Positions 49,398 through 60,331 of a stretch of DNA of 64,000 nucleotides are shown here, in pieces (position 1 is the stretch's first letter; every line of letters begins with the position of its first letter). The notes below the pieces were generated by a model, which was not told the DNA's origin, did no database searches, and was given only the letters and a program-made list of their open reading frames with translations. The position numbers and the translations under genes were made by a program. Location: positions 3,429,001-3,493,000 of the forward strand of contig NZ_CP029254.1 in assembly GCF_003122365.1 (NCBI RefSeq), written 5' to 3'. The stretch is from Streptomyces spongiicola. GTDB lineage: Bacteria > Actinomycetota > Actinomycetes > Streptomycetales > Streptomycetaceae.

Positions 49398-52300
49398 GTG
49401 AGCAGCAGGCCATCCCGAGGCGCTGCTCGCCTCGCCGCCATACTCGACGCGCTCCCGGACGGGCTCGTCCTCGTCAACTGCAACGGCACGGTCGTCAACG
49501 CCAACACCATCGCCCTCGAGATGTTCGAGGCCCCCGGCACCGCGCTCGTCGGGCGCGGGCTCCTCGACCTGCTGCCGGCGTTCGACTCCAAGCTCATCCC
49601 GGGCTCGATGCGTCGCCCCGACTCCGTCGGCAAGCGCGGCCGTACGAAGCCGACCCGGATGGTCGCCCGCCGCACCGACGGCGTCGAGTTCCCCGCGGAG
49701 GTGACCAGCGCCGGTCTGGAGGACGGGCGCGCGGCGTACGCATCGCCCGGCACCGGCGGAGGCACCGGCTACACCGGCGACGAACTGCTGATGCTCGTCG
49801 TGCGCGACCTGTCCGGCACCGTCGACACCGAGGCCGAACTCGCGCGCTCCCAGCGGCAGACCGAGATGATCCTGCGGGCGGCCGCCGAGGGCGTCGTCGG
49901 CACGGACACCGACGGCCGCGTCGTGCTCGTCAACCCGGCCGCCGCCCAGATCCTCGGCTTCCGCGCCAGCGACCTCGGCGGCAAGGAACTGCACCCGCTG
50001 GTCCTGCACTCGCGCCCGGACGGCGAGCCGTTCCCGTACGACGAGTCCCCGCTCGCCGACACGCTCAAGTCCGGGCGCAAGCACCGGGTCCGCGGCCAGG
50101 TGCTGTGGGCCAAGGACGGCAGGGAGGTGCCGGTCGATCTGACCACCGCGCCGGTGCGCGACGGGGAGCAGCTGGTCGGCGCGGTCATGACGTTCACCGA
50201 CCGGCGGCCCTACGAGGAGCAGGCTGAGCGGCACGCCGCCGAGATCGCCGAGCGGGACGAGAAGTACAGCACGGACATCGCCGAACTCGACGAGAAGTAC
50301 GCGACGGACCTGGCCGAGCGGGACCAGCGGCACGCGGCCGAACTGGCGGAGCTGGCCGAGAAGCACACCGCCGAGACGGCGGACAGGGCCGAGAAGTACG
50401 CCGCGGAGATCGAGACCCGCGACGAGCGGGAAGCCTCGCTGAACGCCCGGTACGCCCAGCTGGCCGCGGTGCTCGGGGACGCGCTGCGCGGGCCACTTGA
50501 GGAGCTGCGCCGCGAACTCGGGAAGCTGGCCGCCGATCCGGCCGGCCAGCTGTGGCCGGAGGCCAACCAGATCCTCCACCACCTGGCCGCGGGCTACGCC
50601 CGGATGACGACGCTGGTCGACAACGTCCTGGGCTTCCAGCGGCTGGACTCCGGCGCGGAGCGGCTGCACAAGGCCGTCGTCCTGCTCGACGCGGTGGTGG
50701 CCGCGGGTGTCGAGGGCGCGGTCGAGCTGATCGGTCCCGGACGGGCGCAGTTCGCGGTCCACGCCCCGCCGATCGAGGCCGAGGTGGACGGCGTACGGCT
50801 GGCGACCGCGCTGGCGCATCTGGTCGCCGACGTCGCGGGGATCGACTCGACGGGCAAGGCGAGGGTGGTACCCGGAACCGGGTACGTCGACTCGACCATC
50901 GTGGTCGCCGCGGCGCAGCGGGGCGACGTCGTACGGATCGAGGTGCGCGGTCCCCACTCCGGCGGCGACCCGGTGCACGAGCCCATCGTCCGCGGCATCG
51001 TGACGGCACACGGCGGTGTGCTGCAGACGCACGAGGTGCCGGGCACGGGCGGCAGCGCCTATGTCCTGGAGGTGCCGCTCGGCGAGGGAGCCGGCACGGT
51101 GGCGCCCCCGGCGGGGCCCCCGGAACAGCAGGCGCCGGCGGGACCCCTGGAGCAGCAGGCTCCGGCTGCCCTCCCGGCGCAGACCACGTCCGGTGGCGGA
51201 CGGCGGCGGGCCCGGCGCGCCTCGACGGACGCGTTCCTGGAGAGCCCGGTGGGCCCCGGGGACACGCCGGTGCCCCCCGGTTTCCCAGGGCGGCACCAGG
51301 CGGATACGGACACGGACGCGAGCGGTGGGGCGGGCGGATCAGCCGGAACCGTACCCGGCGGGCCCACCCCGGCGGCGACCGGCGGCACGGGCCGTCGACG
51401 CGGCCGCCCGAGCCCCGCAGAGGCCGAACTGGTCGCGCTCCCGGCTGCACAGGACGGCTTGGTCGTCACCGCGGCGGAGGCCGGAGCCGGCCGCCCGGCG
51501 CTGGGTGACACGGTCCCGCCGCAGGGGGTGGGTCCGGAAGCCGCGGCCCGGGAGGGCACCGGGCGGCGGGCCCGGCGCGCCCGCGCGGCACTTCCCGCGC
51601 TGCCTTCGGCGGGCTCGGTCCCCGACGCCCCGGCGGCCGTGGGACGGCCGACCGGCCGGAGCGACGGACAGGCCGTCGGACAGCCGGTCGGACAACCTGT
51701 CGGACAGGACATCGCCGCGCTGGAACCCGCCGTCACGGCAGCGGCTTCCGGCACCGGTGGCAGCGGCAACGGCAACGGCAGCGGCAGCACGGGTGGCGGC
51801 AGCGGAGCACAGCAGGGCGATCGGCGAGCGCGCCGGGCGCTCGCGGCCGGCAACGGCCGGCAGGTTCCCGCGGAGGAACCGCGCGGCCCGTTCGCGCTTC
51901 CCCCCGCCGAGGCCGACCGCACCCCGCCGTCAGGTGCTCCCGACGAGGGCCGCCACGACCCGGCGCGCCCGGAGCCGGAATCTGACCACACCCCGCCGCA
52001 GCCGCACCCCGTGCCCACCGGGCGCCGGCGGGCCCGCCCGGCCGAGGGCGGAACACCGGGCCAGGGCATCCCCGCGCAGGCCGGCCCGGTGCCACCGCAA
52101 ACCGGCCCGGTGACCCCGCCGACAAACCCGGTGCCCCCGCCGGCGAGCCCGGCGATGCCCGATGTGCTTGGTCCGGTGCCACCCGCCATCCCCGGTCCGG
52201 TGCCACCCGCCGCGCCCGGTCCGGTGCCCAGCCCGGTGCCACCCGCCATCCCCGGTCCGGTGCCCAGCCCGGTACCACCCGCCATCCCCGGTCCGGTGCC

Positions 52301-53747
52301 CAGCCCGGTACCACCCGCCATCCCCGGTCCGATGACTCCACCGTCCGGCACGGTGACCCCGCCGGCCGGCCCCGCGATGCCCGAAGCGCCCGGTCCGGTG
52401 CCGCCCGCCGTGCCCGGCCCCCGTCCCGCAGCGAATACCGCGCACGCCGGTGACACCGGTTCGGTACCGCTGCCCCCGGCGGCGCCGGTCCCGGCCGAGC
52501 CGCCCGCACCGTCCCGCCGCGCCGCCCAGCCCCTCCCGGCCGAGGCACCGACTCCCGCGGCCGGGACGGCCACGCCGATGCCCGCCCCGGAGCCGGTGGA
52601 CCCCGACGCCTCACAGGGCAGGGCGTTCAGCGTGCGCACCCTCGGTCAGGGCGTACCGCTCACCCAGCGGCTCGCCCAGCAGCAGGACCGGCAGGCCGTA
52701 CCCGCCGTGCCCGCCGTACCCGCCGCATCCCCGCCGCAGGCAGCATCCGGCGGTCAGACCCTCGGCTCCGGCCGCCGCCGAAAACTGGCCACCCGGCAGG
52801 AGGGCGAGCGCCAGGTGTCCGAGACGGGGGCGCGACCGCACCCGCACCCTCAACCGGCGCCCGCCCCCAGCCCTGCGCAGCGGCTCGGCGCTCCCACCGA
52901 GGGCCGGGCCTACGCGATCGGCGCCCCGGACGAGGGCGCGGAGGGCCCGGAGCCGCTGGACGGCCCCGGTGGCGCGATCGAGGTCGCCAACCGGCCGGCG
53001 CCCCTGCCCCTCGACGACGAACTCCCTCCGGAGCCCCTGGACAACCCGCGCCGGCTGCTGGTCTGGCCGGCGCCCGACGCCGCCACCCAGCAGGCACTGA
53101 GCGACCGCGGCTACCGTCCGGTGATCGTGCACTCCCGCGAGGAGGTCGACGCGCAGATCGCCGCGTTTCCGGCCGCTCTGTTCGTCGACCCGCTGACCGG
53201 GCCTATCACCCGTACCGCGCTGCAGGCGCTCCGTCAGGCCGCGGTGGCGGCCGAGGTCCCCGTGCTGCTGGCGGCGGGGCTGGGCCAGGCGACGCGCGAG
53301 GCCGCGTACGGAGCGGACCCCGCCGTGCTGCTGAAGGCCCTGGCGCCGCGCGACAGTGAGCAGCACCCGTCCCGCGTGCTGCTGATCGAGCAGCACGCCG
53401 ACATCTCCGCCGCGCTGACGGCCACCCTGGAGCGGCGCGGGATGCAGGTCGCGCGGGCGGCGGCCGACGCGGACGCGGTGACGCTCGCCCAGCAGACACG
53501 CCCGAACCTTGTGGTCATGGACCTGATGCAGGTGCGCCGCCGGCGCGCAGGGATCATCGACTGGCTGCGCGCGAGCGGGCAGTTGAACCGCACCCCGCTC
53601 GTCGTCTACACCTCGGCCGGACTCGATCAGGCGGAGCTGCCGAAACTCTCCTCGGGCGAGACCGTCCTCTTCCTGGCGGAGCGTTCCACGAGCGCCGAGG
53701 TCCAGGACCGGATCGTGGACCTGCTCGCGAAGATCGGCACGAACTGA
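49398..53747 (+). CDS. PAS-domain pseudokinase/scaffold with tandem receiver-like domains
   Basis: A 1449-residue cytoplasmic signalling protein. Two PAS domains (about 10-120 and 150-270), a coiled coil of repeated AERDEKYxxD units (275-350), a degenerate HisKA where the expected S-H-E-L-R-T-P-L reads GDALRGPL (near 360), and a degenerate ATPase domain without clear N and DxGxG boxes (to about 565). A 650-residue Pro/Ala/Gly-rich linker follows, then two receiver-like domains (1217-1312 and 1326-1447); the second keeps the Asp in LVVMDLMQV but lacks the usual Lys. It is probably a non-catalytic scaffold. GTG 49398 is preceded by GAGGAAG. Confidence 0.78.
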   Translation: MSSRPSRGAARLAAILDALPDGLVLVNCNGTVVNANTIALEMFEAPGTALVGRGLLDLLPAFDSKLIPGSMRRPDSVGKRGRTKPTRMVARRTDGVEFPAEVTSAGLEDGRAAYASPGTGGGTGYTGDELLMLVVRDLSGTVDTEAELARSQRQTEMILRAAAEGVVGTDTDGRVVLVNPAAAQILGFRASDLGGKELHPLVLHSRPDGEPFPYDESPLADTLKSGRKHRVRGQVLWAKDGREVPVDLTTAPVRDGEQLVGAVMTFTDRRPYEEQAERHAAEIAERDEKYSTDIAELDEKYATDLAERDQRHAAELAELAEKHTAETADRAEKYAAEIETRDEREASLNARYAQLAAVLGDALRGPLEELRRELGKLAADPAGQLWPEANQILHHLAAGYARMTTLVDNVLGFQRLDSGAERLHKAVVLLDAVVAAGVEGAVELIGPGRAQFAVHAPPIEAEVDGVRLATALAHLVADVAGIDSTGKARVVPGTGYVDSTIVVAAAQRGDVVRIEVRGPHSGGDPVHEPIVRGIVTAHGGVLQTHEVPGTGGSAYVLEVPLGEGAGTVAPPAGPPEQQAPAGPLEQQAPAALPAQTTSGGGRRRARRASTDAFLESPVGPGDTPVPPGFPGRHQADTDTDASGGAGGSAGTVPGGPTPAATGGTGRRRGRPSPAEAELVALPAAQDGLVVTAAEAGAGRPALGDTVPPQGVGPEAAAREGTGRRARRARAALPALPSAGSVPDAPAAVGRPTGRSDGQAVGQPVGQPVGQDIAALEPAVTAAASGTGGSGNGNGSGSTGGGSGAQQGDRRARRALAAGNGRQVPAEEPRGPFALPPAEADRTPPSGAPDEGRHDPARPEPESDHTPPQPHPVPTGRRRARPAEGGTPGQGIPAQAGPVPPQTGPVTPPTNPVPPPASPAMPDVLGPVPPAIPGPVPPAAPGPVPSPVPPAIPGPVPSPVPPAIPGPVPSPVPPAIPGPMTPPSGTVTPPAGPAMPEAPGPVPPAVPGPRPAANTAHAGDTGSVPLPPAAPVPAEPPAPSRRAAQPLPAEAPTPAAGTATPMPAPEPVDPDASQGRAFSVRTLGQGVPLTQRLAQQQDRQAVPAVPAVPAASPPQAASGGQTLGSGRRRKLATRQEGERQVSETGARPHPHPQPAPAPSPAQRLGAPTEGRAYAIGAPDEGAEGPEPLDGPGGAIEVANRPAPLPLDDELPPEPLDNPRRLLVWPAPDAATQQALSDRGYRPVIVHSREEVDAQIAAFPAALFVDPLTGPITRTALQALRQAAVAAEVPVLLAAGLGQATREAAYGADPAVLLKALAPRDSEQHPSRVLLIEQHADISAALTATLERRGMQVARAAADADAVTLAQQTRPNLVVMDLMQVRRRRAGIIDWLRASGQLNRTPLVVYTSAGLDQAELPKLSSGETVLFLAERSTSAEVQDRIVDLLAKIGTN
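51085..53040 (+). repeat. Low-complexity coding region with tandem Pro-Gly-Pro-Val-Pro units
   Basis: Within the PAS protein gene. The densest part (about 52160-52340) repeats a unit encoding PPAIPGPVPSPV; elsewhere there are repeated GRRRARR motifs (four or more) and Gln-Pro-Val-Gly units. The frame is kept throughout. Confidence 0.75.
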
Positions 53748-54187
53748 CGCCGGTCGCCGAGTGCCGGCCGCCTGGGCCGCGGCGCACCTGAGCCACCGGC
53801 CGCGGCACTCCAGAGCCACGGGCGGCCGCCTGGCCGCGGGCCGCCTGGCCGCGGCGCTCCCGAGCCGCCCGGCGCGCTTCGGAGCCTCTCGCTCAGACGG
53901 GCTGTGCGCGGCAGGATCCCGCAGGGCAGGCTCTGTACCGGAACCCAGGTACCGACGCTTCGCCGGCCATCACGGTCTGGAACACCGGCCGGCCACCGCC
54001 CACGCGCCTGCCGGATCACACGGCCCGCCCGACGGCGTACCCGCCGCACGCGCACTCCCGCAGCCGGGCAACCGCACACCCGCACACCCGCAGCCGGTCA
54101 GCCGGTCAGCCGGTCAGCCGGTCAGCCGGGGAGGAACGCGACGGCCCGGCACGTGGTGCGCACCGGACCGTACCCGAACCCAGGCTG
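53748..54187. other. Intergenic region with 8-bp tandem repeat
   Basis: 440 bases between convergent genes, no supported ORF. Five head-to-tail copies of CAGCCGGT occupy 54091-54130. Confidence 0.55.
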
Positions 54188-55840
<1,653 letters not shown>

Positions 55841-55930
55841 GGCGTCCTCCCGGTGGGCGCACAGCTCTGAAGGGTTTGAAGATTCTGAACACATACCGCG
55901 CGGTATGTCACTACCCCCGGGTAAGAAAGC

Positions 55931-56476
55931 TCAGCGGACCGGTGCCAGCTCCGGATCCTCGCGGAGCTTCCGCAGCGCCCGGGACACCGCGCTCTTGACC
56001 GTGCCCACGGACACGCCCAGCACCTCCGCGGTCTGCGCCTCGCTCAGGTCCTCGTAGTACCTGAGGACCACCATCGCGCGCTGCCGGTCCGGGAGCCGTG
56101 TCACGGCACGCCACATCGCGTCGTGCAGGACCTGCCGCTCGGCAGGGTCGGCCGGCGCCGCGACGGCGGGTTCCGGAAGCTCCTCGCAGCAGAACTCGTC
56201 GACCCTGCGCTTACGCCACTGCGAGGTACGGGTGTTGAGCAGGGCGCGGCGGACGTATCCGTCGAGGGCGCGGTGGTCCTCGATCCGCTCCCAGGCGAGG
56301 AAGGTCTTGGCGAGCGCGGTCTGCAGCAGATCCTCGGCGTCGTTCGGGTTGGCCGTGAGCGAGCGGGCGGTCCGCAGCAGCACGGGCCCTCGCGCCCGTA
56401 CGTACGACGAGAACGACGCATAAGTGGTCGGCGGCACGGCGGCGCTGGAGGCGGTCGTGCAGACTGGCGTGGTCAT
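55931..56476 (-). CDS. SigE-family ECF RNA polymerase sigma factor
   Basis: A 181-residue ECF sigma factor. Region 2 is visible (YASFSSYVRARGPVLLRTAR, NPNDAEDLLQTALAKTFLAW) and region 4 has the HTH (DLSEAQTAEVLGVSVGTVKS, AVSRALRKLRED). A short Ala/Pro linker with a Cys pair (DEFCCEELPEP) lies between. It belongs to the SigE-family (SigE-type 40/50) sigma factors common in actinobacteria. No adjacent anti-sigma factor gene is visible. Confidence 0.9.
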   Translation of the reverse strand: MTTPVCTTASSAAVPPTTYASFSSYVRARGPVLLRTARSLTANPNDAEDLLQTALAKTFLAWERIEDHRALDGYVRRALLNTRTSQWRKRRVDEFCCEELPEPAVAAPADPAERQVLHDAMWRAVTRLPDRQRAMVVLRYYEDLSEAQTAEVLGVSVGTVKSAVSRALRKLREDPELAPVR

Positions 56477-56559
56477 GGCCCCACGCTAGGAGCGGAGGCC
56501 TCCTCCCGGATCGGCCCCAGGTCCCGAACCCCGGTCCGCCTCAGGTTGTAGGGGTGCGG

Positions 56560-56770
56560 CGGCCCCCACCTCCTCTGGGTGGAGGATGCCGCGGCTCCGC
56601 CTCGGGGTCCAACGCAGGCATCCGGCTCATCCGCCTCGTCCTGCTCATCCGGCTCGTCCGGACGGCCCACCGAGACCGGCCCACCCCGAAACGGCCCACC
56701 CCGAAACGGCCTGTCCGTCCCGCCTGTCCGTCCCGCCGGTCCGTCCCGCCGGTGGGTCCCTCCGGCCCGT
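56560..56770. repeat. Short direct repeats in the sigma/lipid operon spacer
   Basis: The 300-base spacer 56477-56775 has no supported gene. It holds two copies of CGGCCCACCCCGAAA (about 56687-56715) and three of GTCCGTCCCGCC (about 56720-56756). Confidence 0.5.
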
Positions 56771-56775
56771 CCCGC

Positions 56776-57942
56776 TCATCCGTCCGCCCCGAGGATCAGC
56801 GCCGAGGTCGGGACGCCCGTACCGGCCGTGACCAGGACCCTGGCCGCCCCCGCGGTCTGGTTGGCCGAAGTGCCCCGCAGCTGTCTGACGGCTTCCGCTA
56901 TGCCGTTCATGCCGTGCAGATAGGCCTCGCCCAGCTGGCCCCCGTGCGTGTTCAGCGGGAGCACGTCCGCCGCGACGAACCCCGCCGCCTCGCCCCGTCC
57001 GCAGAAGCCGAACTCCTCCAGCTGCATCAGCACATAGGGAGTGAAGTGGTCGTAGATGATGCCCACGTCGATGTCGGCGGGGCCCATCCCGGAGGTCCGC
57101 CGGAGCTGCCGGGCGACGACACCCATCTCGGGCAGACCGGTGAGATCGTCGCGGTAGTAGCTGGTCATCTGCTCCTGGGCACGGCCCGCGCCCTGGGCCG
57201 CGGCGACCACGACGGCGGGCGGGTGCGGCAGATCCCTCGCCCGCTCGACGGAGGTCACGACGAGGGCCTGCCCGCCGTCCGTCTCCTGACAGCAGTCCAG
57301 CAGCCGAAGCGGCTCCACGATCCAGCGGGAGGCCGCGTGGTCGTCGAGGGTGATGGGCCTGCCGTGGAAGTACGCCGCCGGGTTGCGCGCCGCGTACCGC
57401 CGCCCGGTCACGGCCACCTGCCCGAACGCCTCCGGAGTGAGCCCGTGGGTGTGGAGGTAGCGCTGAGCCGTCATGGCCACCCAGGAGGCAGGAGTCAGCA
57501 GCCCGAACGGGAGGTTCCAGCCGAGCGCCGCGCCCTCAGCCGAGGGCTCGCGCCGCTGCACGCCCGATCCGAACCTGCGACCCGACCGCTCGTTGAACGC
57601 CCGGTAGCAGACGACGACGTCGGCCACTCCGGTGGCCACGGCGAGTGCCGCCTGCTGCACGGTCGCGCACGCCGCGCCGCCGCCGTAGTGGACGCGGGAG
57701 AAGAACGACAGCTCCCCGATCCCGGCCGCCTGGGCGACGGTGATCTCGGGACTGGTGTCCATGGTGAACGTGACCATGCCGTCGACATCGGAGGGGGAGA
57801 GGCCGGCGTCGTCGAGCGCGGACCGCACCGACTCGACGGCCAGACTCAGCTCGCTGCGTCCGGAGTCCTTGGAGAACTCCGTCGCGCCGATGCCGGCGAC
57901 GGCGGCCCGACCGCCGAGCGAGTCGGCCCTGCGCAGGCTCAT
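56776..57942 (-). CDS. Lipid-transfer protein-like thiolase
   Basis: A 388-residue thiolase-fold protein of the SCP-x/Ltp kind (RAAVAGIGATEFSKDSGRSE start, FFSRVHYGGGAACATVQQAA around the active-site Cys, GVIYD-like DVGIIYDHFTPYVLMQLEEF, and LNTHGGQLGEAYLHGMNG). In steroid side-chain catabolism such proteins act with DUF35/MaoC partners as aldolases or thiolases. Its ATG overlaps the stop of the MaoC gene before it, giving a tight operon. Confidence 0.87.
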   Translation of the reverse strand: MSLRRADSLGGRAAVAGIGATEFSKDSGRSELSLAVESVRSALDDAGLSPSDVDGMVTFTMDTSPEITVAQAAGIGELSFFSRVHYGGGAACATVQQAALAVATGVADVVVCYRAFNERSGRRFGSGVQRREPSAEGAALGWNLPFGLLTPASWVAMTAQRYLHTHGLTPEAFGQVAVTGRRYAARNPAAYFHGRPITLDDHAASRWIVEPLRLLDCCQETDGGQALVVTSVERARDLPHPPAVVVAAAQGAGRAQEQMTSYYRDDLTGLPEMGVVARQLRRTSGMGPADIDVGIIYDHFTPYVLMQLEEFGFCGRGEAAGFVAADVLPLNTHGGQLGEAYLHGMNGIAEAVRQLRGTSANQTAGAARVLVTAGTGVPTSALILGADG

Positions 57943-58364
57943 TCGGGCGCCTCCCCGGGCAGGCCGACGGTCACCGTGCCGGTGACGTGGTGACCGAGGC
58001 CGTTGGCCCCGACCACGCGCACCACGGCCGTGTCCCCTTCCGCCTCGATGACGGTGCCGGTCAACGTCATGGTGTCGCCGGGGTGGTTGGGGGCGCCGAG
58101 CCGTATCGCCACTCTGCGGAGTACGGCGTCCGGGCCGAAGTGGTCCGTGATGTAGCGTCCGACGAGGCCGTTGGTCGTCAGGATGTTCATGAAGATGTCG
58201 GGCGAGCCCTTCTCCCGGGCGAGTTCCGCGTCGTGGTGCACGTCCTGGTAGTCCCGGGAGGCGACGGCCCCCGCGACGATCAACGTACGGGTGATCGGGA
58301 CGACCAGCGGGGGCAGTTCCTCGCCGGCGCGCGGGGCGGAGGACCCGGTACCGCTCACACTCAT
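57939..58364 (-). CDS. MaoC-family hydratase
   Basis: A 141-residue hot-dog-fold protein. The hydratase motif region is VASRDYQDVHHDAELAREKG followed by IFMNILTTNGLVGRYITDHF. It hydrates enoyl-CoA double bonds, probably with the larger MaoC-DUF35 protein encoded upstream, as ChsH1/ChsH2-type heteromers do. ATG 58364 follows GGAGGAGA by about 6 nt; the longer frame is low-complexity. Confidence 0.82.
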   Translation of the reverse strand: MSVSGTGSSAPRAGEELPPLVVPITRTLIVAGAVASRDYQDVHHDAELAREKGSPDIFMNILTTNGLVGRYITDHFGPDAVLRRVAIRLGAPNHPGDTMTLTGTVIEAEGDTAVVRVVGANGLGHHVTGTVTVGLPGEAPE

Positions 58365-58428
58365 GCCGTCTCCTCCTGCTGCCCGGGCTCCTCGGCCACC
58401 GTCCGCTCGTCGACCGGATGCGGTCATC

Positions 58429-59493
58429 TCAGCCCGCCTCCGGCCGCAGGGCCCGGAACACCGGCAGCTCCAGTTCGTCGTCGGCCCTGATGAACTCCAG
58501 CCGGACGGGCATCCCGATGCGCACCTCGCGGCAGGGCACCCCGATCACGTTGCTCACCATCCGTACGCCCTCGGTCAGCTCGATGAGCGCCACCGCGTAC
58601 GGTTCCGCCACCGCGTCCCGACCCGCCACTCCGCCCGGCCCCGCCACTCCGCCCGGGCCGGTAGCGGCCAAGGCACCGCCGGACCCGCCGTCGCCGCGCC
58701 CGCCCTCACCGGACCCGCCCTCACCGCGTCCGCCTTCACCGGACCCGCCGTCGCCGAGCCCGCTGAAGGCGGGGAAGCGCGGATGGTGGATCACCACGTA
58801 CGAGTAGACGGTCCCCGCGCCCTCCGCCTCCACCGCCTCCCACTCCGCGGAGCCGCACCCCCCGCATCCCGGCAGCCAGGGGAAGCGCGGCCTCCCGCAC
58901 GAAGCGCAGCGCTGGAACAGCAGCCTGTGCTCGGCGACGCCTGCCCAGAATCCGGCGTTGTCCCGGTTGACCACCGGGCGGGGGCGCCGGGGCCGGTCCT
59001 CCCTCCCGCCCGCCGGCGGGGCGTACTTGAGGATCCGGAAGCGGTGCGTCCCGGCGAGTTCGCCGTCGGCCCGGACCTCCGTCCTGGTCGTGATGAAGTA
59101 GCCCGCGCCCAGTTTGGTCCTCTTGCGCGGCGAGACCGTCTCGATCACCGAGTCGAAGGTGATCCGTTGTCCCGGGCGGAGCGGGCGGAGGTACTCCTGC
59201 TCGCAGTCGGTGGCCACGACCGCGGCGAACCCGGCGCCGTCGAGCAGTGCGAACAGCTTGTCGTGCGCTCCCGTGCGGCCCGTGTGTCCGGACAGCCCGC
59301 CCATGGTCCACGCCTGGAGCATGGTCGGCGGAGCGATCGCGTCCGGACCCTCGTACGCGGGGTTCCGGTCACCCATCGCCTCGCACCAGTGCCTGATCAT
59401 CGGCTCGTTCACCGGGTCCTTCCCGACGCCGGGGGCCGAGGCGCTGCGCCCCTCGTACGGCTTCAGCAGCGGATACAGCTCGTCCTCGCTCAC
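58429..59493 (-). CDS. MaoC-like / DUF35 OB-fold fusion protein
   Basis: A 354-residue protein. The N-terminal half is a MaoC-like hot-dog (MIRHWCEAMGDRNPAYEGPD, IAPPTMLQAWTMGGL, CEQEYLRPLRPGQRITFDSV). The C-terminal half is a DUF35 rubredoxin-like zinc ribbon (RCASCGRPRFPWLPGCGGCG) plus OB-fold (SYVVIHHPRFPAF ... AVALIELTEGVRMVSNVIGV). A 35-residue Gly/Ser/Glu repeat insertion interrupts the OB-fold. This ChsH2-like layout provides the partner needed by Ltp aldolases. GTG 59493 follows GGGGGAAG. Confidence 0.85.
   Translation of the reverse strand: MSEDELYPLLKPYEGRSASAPGVGKDPVNEPMIRHWCEAMGDRNPAYEGPDAIAPPTMLQAWTMGGLSGHTGRTGAHDKLFALLDGAGFAAVVATDCEQEYLRPLRPGQRITFDSVIETVSPRKRTKLGAGYFITTRTEVRADGELAGTHRFRILKYAPPAGGREDRPRRPRPVVNRDNAGFWAGVAEHRLLFQRCASCGRPRFPWLPGCGGCGSAEWEAVEAEGAGTVYSYVVIHHPRFPAFSGLGDGGSGEGGRGEGGSGEGGRGDGGSGGALAATGPGGVAGPGGVAGRDAVAEPYAVALIELTEGVRMVSNVIGVPCREVRIGMPVRLEFIRADDELELPVFRALRPEAG
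58655..58755 (-). repeat. Coding repeat inside the DUF35 domain
   Basis: Imperfect tandem 15/30-bp units encoding GSGEGGRGEGG-type residues, in frame, inserted in the OB-fold between two conserved strands. Confidence 0.65.
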
Positions 59494-60331
59494 CGCTTCC
59501 CCCTCGGCGCCCGCCCGTACCGCCCCGGTGCCCGCGCCGGCCGCGTCATCGCGACGATGTCCCGCCGCCCCTCGCCCACCCCGTCTTGAGCTTGCCGATC
59601 CGTGCCGCCCCGCGGCCCCGCCCCGGCTCCCCGCTCCCCGCGGCTCCCGCTGGACCGGCACCCGCCGGGCCGGTCCCCGGCGCGGCCTCGGCCGCCGGAC
59701 TCGGCGGGCCGGCGGAGATGACGGAGATGACGCAGGCGGCTGAGGCGGCTGAGGCGGCTGAGAGGACGAAAGTGGCGATGGTGGCGACGATGGCGGATGC
59801 CGAGGAGCTTGCGCGGTGCCAGGAAACCTGGGCAGTCGCCGGCGCAGACGCGCCCGAGCCGCCGGTCCTGCTCCGCGGGGTCACCGGCAGTGGTGGGGGG
59901 ATCATCCGGCACGGGGAAGCCGGAGTACGAGCGGGTTCCGGAGCGCAGCCGCCGCCGTCGCTCTGTCGGGGCGAGGTACACGGCGAGGCCTCCCAGGCTG
60001 CGCGGGACAGGTGGTGGCGTACACAGCAACATTTCTGACTGTCCGTCAGATATGTTGGGCTGTCAAGGCCGTGGAGATCCGACGCCACCACGGGAACGCG
60101 CCGGGAACACGGCAGACGGCGACGGCATGCCGCCCCGCGTCCGGCGCGCCCGGACAGGAGCCCGGCGCGCCTCGCCCGCCACGGCCAACCACCGGGGACA
60201 CGACGCGAATCGCCCGCCGGGGACACCCACCCGCCGGGGACACGACGGCGAACGGCCCGCGCGGAGATGCCTGAGCACCGCCACGCAGGCCGTCGTTCAC
60301 CCCCCGGTCGAACCCTCCCCCGGCCGCACCC
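59494..60331. other. Long non-coding leader of the lipid operon
   Basis: About 840 bases without a supported gene on either strand; candidate frames are Arg/His- or Ala-rich and domain-free. It holds GGCGGCTGA tandem copies (59735-59762) and the 29-bp palindrome at 60028-60056. Confidence 0.5.
60028..60056. promoter_or_regulatory. 29-bp near-perfect palindromic operator (TetR type)
   Basis: AACAT-T-TCTGAC-TGTCC-GTCAGA-T-ATGTT: arms match except one base pair. The inner 17 bp (TCTGAC-N5-GTCAGA) is a form often bound by TetR-family regulators of acyl-CoA metabolism. It lies about 535 bp upstream of the leftward lipid operon. Confidence 0.55.

Noticed and set aside
59490-60032. A 180-codon minus-strand frame upstream of the lipid operon, starting inside the palindrome
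   Set aside because: Arg/His/Ser-rich low-complexity sequence with no domain or ribosome binding site.
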